Shown in pieces: positions 60,566 through 64,000 of a DNA stretch of 64,000 nucleotides. Numbering within the stretch: the stretch's first letter is position 1; each line of letters starts with the position of its first letter. This DNA comes from an uncultured Candidatus Binatia bacterium (GTDB lineage: Bacteria; Desulfobacterota; Binatia; Bin18), in contig OY282457.1 of assembly GCA_958296235.1 (NCBI GenBank), positions 3,653,338 through 3,717,337 of the forward strand. Reading direction: 5' to 3'. The notes beneath the pieces are model-generated. The model searched no databases, had not been told where the DNA came from, and saw nothing but the letters and a program-made list of their open reading frames with translations. Made by a program: the position numbers and the translations under genes.

Positions 60566-61552
60566 ATGTCAACACGATTCCGGGAGACTGATCGGCTGCG
60601 CATTTCTACAGTGGGCACGGTGCGTTCGCAGTTGCGGGCGGATGTTGCCTTTGGCTTGCGGCAAAGCCAGAAAACCCTGCCACCCAAGTATTTTTACGAC
60701 GCCTACGGATCACGGCTGTTTGAGGATATCTGCCAGCAACCGGAATACTACCTCACCCGGACCGAAGCGCAGATTCTGCGCACGCACGCCGCGGATATTG
60801 TGCGCCAGACGGCTGGTGCCTCACTGGTCGAGCTGGGCAGCGGCAGTGCGGTGAAAACCCGCCTTCTGTTTGATGAATATCAACGCCGGGCTCATCTCCT
60901 GCACTATGTGCCGATCGATATCAGCGCGTCGATGCTCGAAGAGACCGCGCGCGGCCTGCTGGCTGACTACCCCACCATGTCGATTGAGGCCCTGGCGACC
61001 GACTATCTGGCTGGACTCACCGCCCTGCCCAATACCCGGCCCCGCCTCATCCTCTTTTTAGGCAGCAATCTGGGGAATTTCAGTCGGACGGAACAGACCG
61101 CCCTGTTTCAGCGCCTGGCGGTATCCCTCCATCCCGGCGACCAATTCTTATTGGGGCTCGACCTGCGGAAGTCGGTTGAGATTGTAGAAGCCGCGTATAA
61201 TGACGCGGCTGGGGTCACGGCCGATTTCAACCTCAATATCTTGCGGCATATCAACCGCGAGCTCCAGGCCGATTTTAATCTCGCGCAGTTTTCTCATCTG
61301 GCCTTTTATAATCAGGAACTGCATCAAATCGAAATGCACCTCAAGAGCGTGGTTGCCCAGAAAGTGACCATCCGGGCCGTAGACCTGGCCGTCTCGTTCC
61401 GCGCGGGTGAGACCATCCATACGGAGATATCCAGAAAATTCGACGCACAAGAAGTGAAAGAGCAGCTGGCTGGCTACGGCTTCCGCTTCCAGGCGCAATG
61501 GACCGACCCGGACCGTCGCTTTCTCCTGAGCCTCTTCCGCTATACGGGCTGA
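60566..61552 (+). CDS. egtD: Histidine methyltransferase EgtD
   Basis: 328 residues from the ATG at 60566; a TTG at 60557 is 3 codons upstream. The EgtD/DUF2260 fold: PKYFYDAYGSRLFEDICQQPEYYLTRTE, SAM motif VELGSGSAVKTRLL and LILFLGSNLGNFSR. It makes hercynine (trimethylhistidine) from histidine and SAM. It starts 46 bases after egtB. Confidence 0.93.
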   Translation: MSTRFRETDRLRISTVGTVRSQLRADVAFGLRQSQKTLPPKYFYDAYGSRLFEDICQQPEYYLTRTEAQILRTHAADIVRQTAGASLVELGSGSAVKTRLLFDEYQRRAHLLHYVPIDISASMLEETARGLLADYPTMSIEALATDYLAGLTALPNTRPRLILFLGSNLGNFSRTEQTALFQRLAVSLHPGDQFLLGLDLRKSVEIVEAAYNDAAGVTADFNLNILRHINRELQADFNLAQFSHLAFYNQELHQIEMHLKSVVAQKVTIRAVDLAVSFRAGETIHTEISRKFDAQEVKEQLAGYGFRFQAQWTDPDRRFLLSLFRYTG

Positions 61553-61569
61553 GCGGACGGCACGAAAAC

Positions 61570-62559
61570 ATGCCGAACACAGGCAGCCGGAGAGAACTGC
61601 TCCTCATCGCAACCGGCGGGACGATCAGCCAGGGGCGCAGCGAGCCGGGTGGAGAGCAACGCCCCATGCTATCGGCCGCGGATTTATTGGCCCGGACTGC
61701 AATCCAGACCGACCATCTCCACTGCCTGGACCTGCCGTATCCTGACGGCGTGATCTCCTCAGGCACCGAGTTGCTTACGCTGGCGCGGGCGATTGAACGG
61801 GCGGCCAGGAAGGGCATGGACGGTATTGTGGTGACGCATGGAACCGATGCCCTCGAAGAGGTGGCGTACGCTATCGATGAAATGCTCTCCGGGACTGTGC
61901 CGCTTGTCTTTACCGGGGCGATGCGGCCCAGTTGGGCGGCGGATTATGATGGGGCGCAAAATCTGGAACAGGCCGTGCGGGTCGCCGCGCGCCTGTTGCC
62001 TGAATACGGAACGCTGGTCACGCTGCGCGGTGACATCTTTGAGGCCTGGAGCGTGTATAAAAGCGATACCGTTGCCCTGGACGCCTTTACGGCGCGGCGC
62101 GGGGCACCGTCCGGGCGCGTCAACGAGCGGCGGGTTGAACTGGGCTGGCGGCCCACGCGCTGGAATCGCCTGGGCCATCTGCCCCAAGCCATGCCCTACT
62201 CCATTCCCATCCTCACGCTCGGGGTTGGCGATGACGCCGCGCTCCTCAGGCTGGTGGGCGAACGGGCTGAGCGGCCCATAGACGGTCTGGTAGTCGCGAG
62301 CCTGGGGGCCGGCAGCATTCCTCCAGCAACGCTCGGGCCGCTCCGTCGTCTCGCAGACGCGGGGCTGCCGGTGGTGTGTTGCTCCGGCGCGCCAAGCGGA
62401 CCCACCGCGGCCACTGAGTACTATCCCGGTATGTATGCTGAACTGGCTGAGGCCGGCCTGATTATCGAGAATTTTCTCTCCCCGCGCAAAGCCCGCCTAC
62501 GTCTGATGCTGAGTCTCGGGCTGGATATGCCGTACCGCCCGTTTGCGCGTGAGGCGTGA
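61570..62559 (+). CDS. L-asparaginase type II-like
   Basis: 329 residues from the ATG at 61570; the longer frame is the end of egtD. The asparaginase active-site motifs are visible: LLIATGGTISQG and IVVTHGTDALEEVAYAID, plus GAMRPSWAADYDGAQNL. Hydrolyses asparagine or related amides. Follows egtD by 17 bases and could be co-transcribed, but a link to ergothioneine is not established. Confidence 0.85.
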   Translation: MPNTGSRRELLLIATGGTISQGRSEPGGEQRPMLSAADLLARTAIQTDHLHCLDLPYPDGVISSGTELLTLARAIERAARKGMDGIVVTHGTDALEEVAYAIDEMLSGTVPLVFTGAMRPSWAADYDGAQNLEQAVRVAARLLPEYGTLVTLRGDIFEAWSVYKSDTVALDAFTARRGAPSGRVNERRVELGWRPTRWNRLGHLPQAMPYSIPILTLGVGDDAALLRLVGERAERPIDGLVVASLGAGSIPPATLGPLRRLADAGLPVVCCSGAPSGPTAATEYYPGMYAELAEAGLIIENFLSPRKARLRLMLSLGLDMPYRPFAREA

Positions 62560-62565
62560 CTCCGG

Positions 62566-63612
62566 TTACGACACTCTGGGCAAGACCTCTTTGCCAAACC
62601 GCTCCAGCGAGGCCATGATTTTGTCGTGCTCCAGCCCGCCGAAATTTGCCAGCAGGCTGACGTTGGTGATCCCCATCGCCTGGATTTCCTGGATGCGCTC
62701 GACGCACTGGTCCGGGTCGCCAAATATGACTTTGTGCGGATACAGATAGCCCTCATAGTCAAAGGTCTTGAAGGCATCCCTGAGACCCTTGTACGACCGA
62801 TACTGATCGGAGTAGGCGTCTTCCGGGTTGGAGGCGACCACCGCGTTCAGATAGCGCAGCATGGCCTCGCGGGGCTCTTCTTTTGCCTTCCGCGCGGTCT
62901 CGCCGCAATAAAAATGGTACACACCGAGGACTTCTGGAGCGTCTGTGTAGCCATGCGCCTGCCGGGTCTGTGTGAAGAGTTGGATGCGGCCCACTAAGGC
63001 TTCTGGATTGGGCTGGGCATAAGGAACGACCATGAGATGATAGCCCATCTTCCCGGTCCATTCGAACGATTCCGGCGTAAAAATACAGGCAACATAGACG
63101 GGTGGAGGTTTCTGGACGGGTTGCGGAATGACCTGGAGATTGCGGACCGTACGGAATGTCCCGTCGTGGGAGACGCGTTTTTCCGACCAGGCCTTCATGA
63201 TAATGGCGTGGGCTTCTTCAAACAGCGCCCGGCTGTCACCCATATCGCGCTCAAAGGCGTCGTACTCGCCTTTTTGAAATCCCCGCCCAATCCCGAACTC
63301 TAATCGCCCGCCCGATAAGCAGTCGAGCATGGCATACTCCTCTGCCAGCCGAATCGGGTCCTGGAGTGGCAGGAGGGCAATCCCGGAGCCGATTCGGATA
63401 TTCTTTGTGCGTTGGGCAACCGCGGCTCCAATTATGGGAACGGAGGGCAGATGGCCGCCGTAATGATAAAAATGATGCTCCGCAAACCAGACGGAGTGAA
63501 AGCCGAGCGCCTCCGCCTGATCGGTCTCGCTGAGCATGTCAAGATAGAATTGCTCATCGCTGGCGTGAAATTCCGGGAAGAAGCTGGGCAAATGAAAGAG
63601 TGAGATGCGCAT
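62566..63612 (-). CDS. LLM-class flavin oxidoreductase
   Basis: 348 residues, ATG at 63612. The luciferase-like monooxygenase fold: SLFHLPSFFPEFHASDEQFYLDM, GFHSVWFAEHHFYHYGG, IRIGSGIALLPLQDPIRLAEEYAMLD and RLEFGIGRGFQKGEYDAF. Uses reduced FMN or F420, which the sequence does not settle. Its stop lies 6 bases from the convergent asparaginase stop. Confidence 0.88.
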   Translation of the reverse strand: MRISLFHLPSFFPEFHASDEQFYLDMLSETDQAEALGFHSVWFAEHHFYHYGGHLPSVPIIGAAVAQRTKNIRIGSGIALLPLQDPIRLAEEYAMLDCLSGGRLEFGIGRGFQKGEYDAFERDMGDSRALFEEAHAIIMKAWSEKRVSHDGTFRTVRNLQVIPQPVQKPPPVYVACIFTPESFEWTGKMGYHLMVVPYAQPNPEALVGRIQLFTQTRQAHGYTDAPEVLGVYHFYCGETARKAKEEPREAMLRYLNAVVASNPEDAYSDQYRSYKGLRDAFKTFDYEGYLYPHKVIFGDPDQCVERIQEIQAMGITNVSLLANFGGLEHDKIMASLERFGKEVLPRVS

Positions 63613-63802
63613 ATCGCCTCCTATTTTCCCTTTTCATAGCCGACTTTCTTCCCGGAAAGAAGGCGGGAGAGGCGGAATCTGTCCGTGGGTACGTTGAACT
63701 GAACGCGCGTGTTTGCTAGTTGGGAAACTCATTTACGTATATATGGAAAAAAGTGCAGCTCTGCATAAAGGCTGGTCGGTGGTATAGCAGGAGGGGGTGG
63801 CG
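63613..63802. other. Intergenic region
   Basis: 190 bases between the leftward LLM gene and the last rightward gene. A purine-rich GGAGGGGG site at its end belongs to the next gene. No other element seen. Confidence 0.4.
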
Positions 63803-64000
63803 ATGCAGGCAAAATGTTCGAGATGGCGCGCAGCGCTCCTGTTCGCCGTTGTGTTCGTCGGAGTTGGGGCAAGTGCCGCGCTTGGGACGATTGATAAGCC
63901 GGCGCGCGCAGCGTCTTCTCCGCTTCCCTATCCACAAGCCCTTCGACCCCAGGTCGAGTTCTGGATCAAGATTTTCAGCGCCTACTCGGAATACCAGGTC
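63803..64000 (+). CDS. Exported protein, partial, possibly lytic transglycosylase-like
   Basis: The ATG at 63803 has GAGGGGG upstream and opens 66 residues to the window edge: a signal peptide (ALLFAVVFVGVGASAALG, cleavage near ARA) and then LRPQVEFWIKIFSAYSEYQV. The last segment resembles the start of certain lytic-transglycosylase-like proteins, but too little is present for a firm call. Confidence 0.5.
   Translation, partial: MQAKCSRWRAALLFAVVFVGVGASAALGTIDKPARAASSPLPYPQALRPQVEFWIKIFSAYSEYQV

Overview
This 64 kb window looks like chromosome from an uncultivated, fairly GC-rich Gram-negative bacterium with a large catabolic gene set. Outer-membrane proteins (DUF1302 barrel, PagL-like barrel), squalene-hopene cyclase, ergothioneine genes, many stand-alone amidohydrolases, CoA-ester enzymes and SnoaL/VOC/cupin proteins recall uncultivated soil or marine lineages such as Binatota, Tectomicrobia or deltaproteobacterial relatives. 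I cannot place it more exactly, and no rRNA is present.

Layout. 1-3412: the cut end of an HpaB-type flavin monooxygenase, a DUF123 GIY-YIG protein, and a convergent CHAD/CYTH pair (polyphosphate or triphosphate chemistry). 3494-6380: an accessory four-gene leftward operon with lower GC: a 495-aa glycine-zipper protein with a QxK nuclease-like patch, an HNH_5-type protein, a DUF4258 toxin-like protein and a YgiT zinc protein. 6618-16494: catabolic genes, including the amidohydrolase / nitroreductase / SnoaL / CitE-like operon and a DUF1329-DUF1302 envelope pair. 16514-17091: a decayed Phd-VapC module. 17110-23425: a membrane phospho/sulfo-transferase-like protein, squalene-hopene cyclase, a K+ channel and small proteins.

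23428-30774: a CRISPR-Cas type I interference locus transcribed leftward, cas6-cas3-cas8-cas7-cas5, followed by a seven-repeat array. It has a helicase-first, HD-last Cas3, a DevR/Csa2-type Cas7, and no cas1, cas2 or cas4. 31205: tRNA-Leu(CAA). 31424-34779: acyl-CoA mutase large subunit, zinc alcohol dehydrogenase and FlK-like thioesterase. 34831-44848: mostly single genes, among them a repeat-expanded coiled-coil protein, JAMM peptidase, PagL-like barrel, isocitrate-lyase-family enzyme, a ferredoxin fusion, class III aminotransferase and L,D-transpeptidase. 44917-47333: a luxE-luxC acyl-reductase pair without luciferase genes. 47417-57108: small proteins, NUDIX, LysE, DUF72, SDR, amidase, an MFS carrier, GST and GFA genes.

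57230-62559: an ergothioneine operon in which an ATP-grasp gene precedes egtC, egtB and egtD and may replace egtA. The window ends with an LLM oxidoreductase and the start of an exported protein.

Intergenic DNA is rich in short palindromic repeats of several families (AAACGT hairpins, CCTTCGAC/GCTCAGGAC elements, CCCTCTCCCTGG palindromes, a 16-bp minisatellite). Two CCCTCTCCCTGG palindromes bracket the MFS gene, which also lacks a normal start codon. The best candidates for an undescribed system are the 3494-6380 operon and the HD-last type I CRISPR module.
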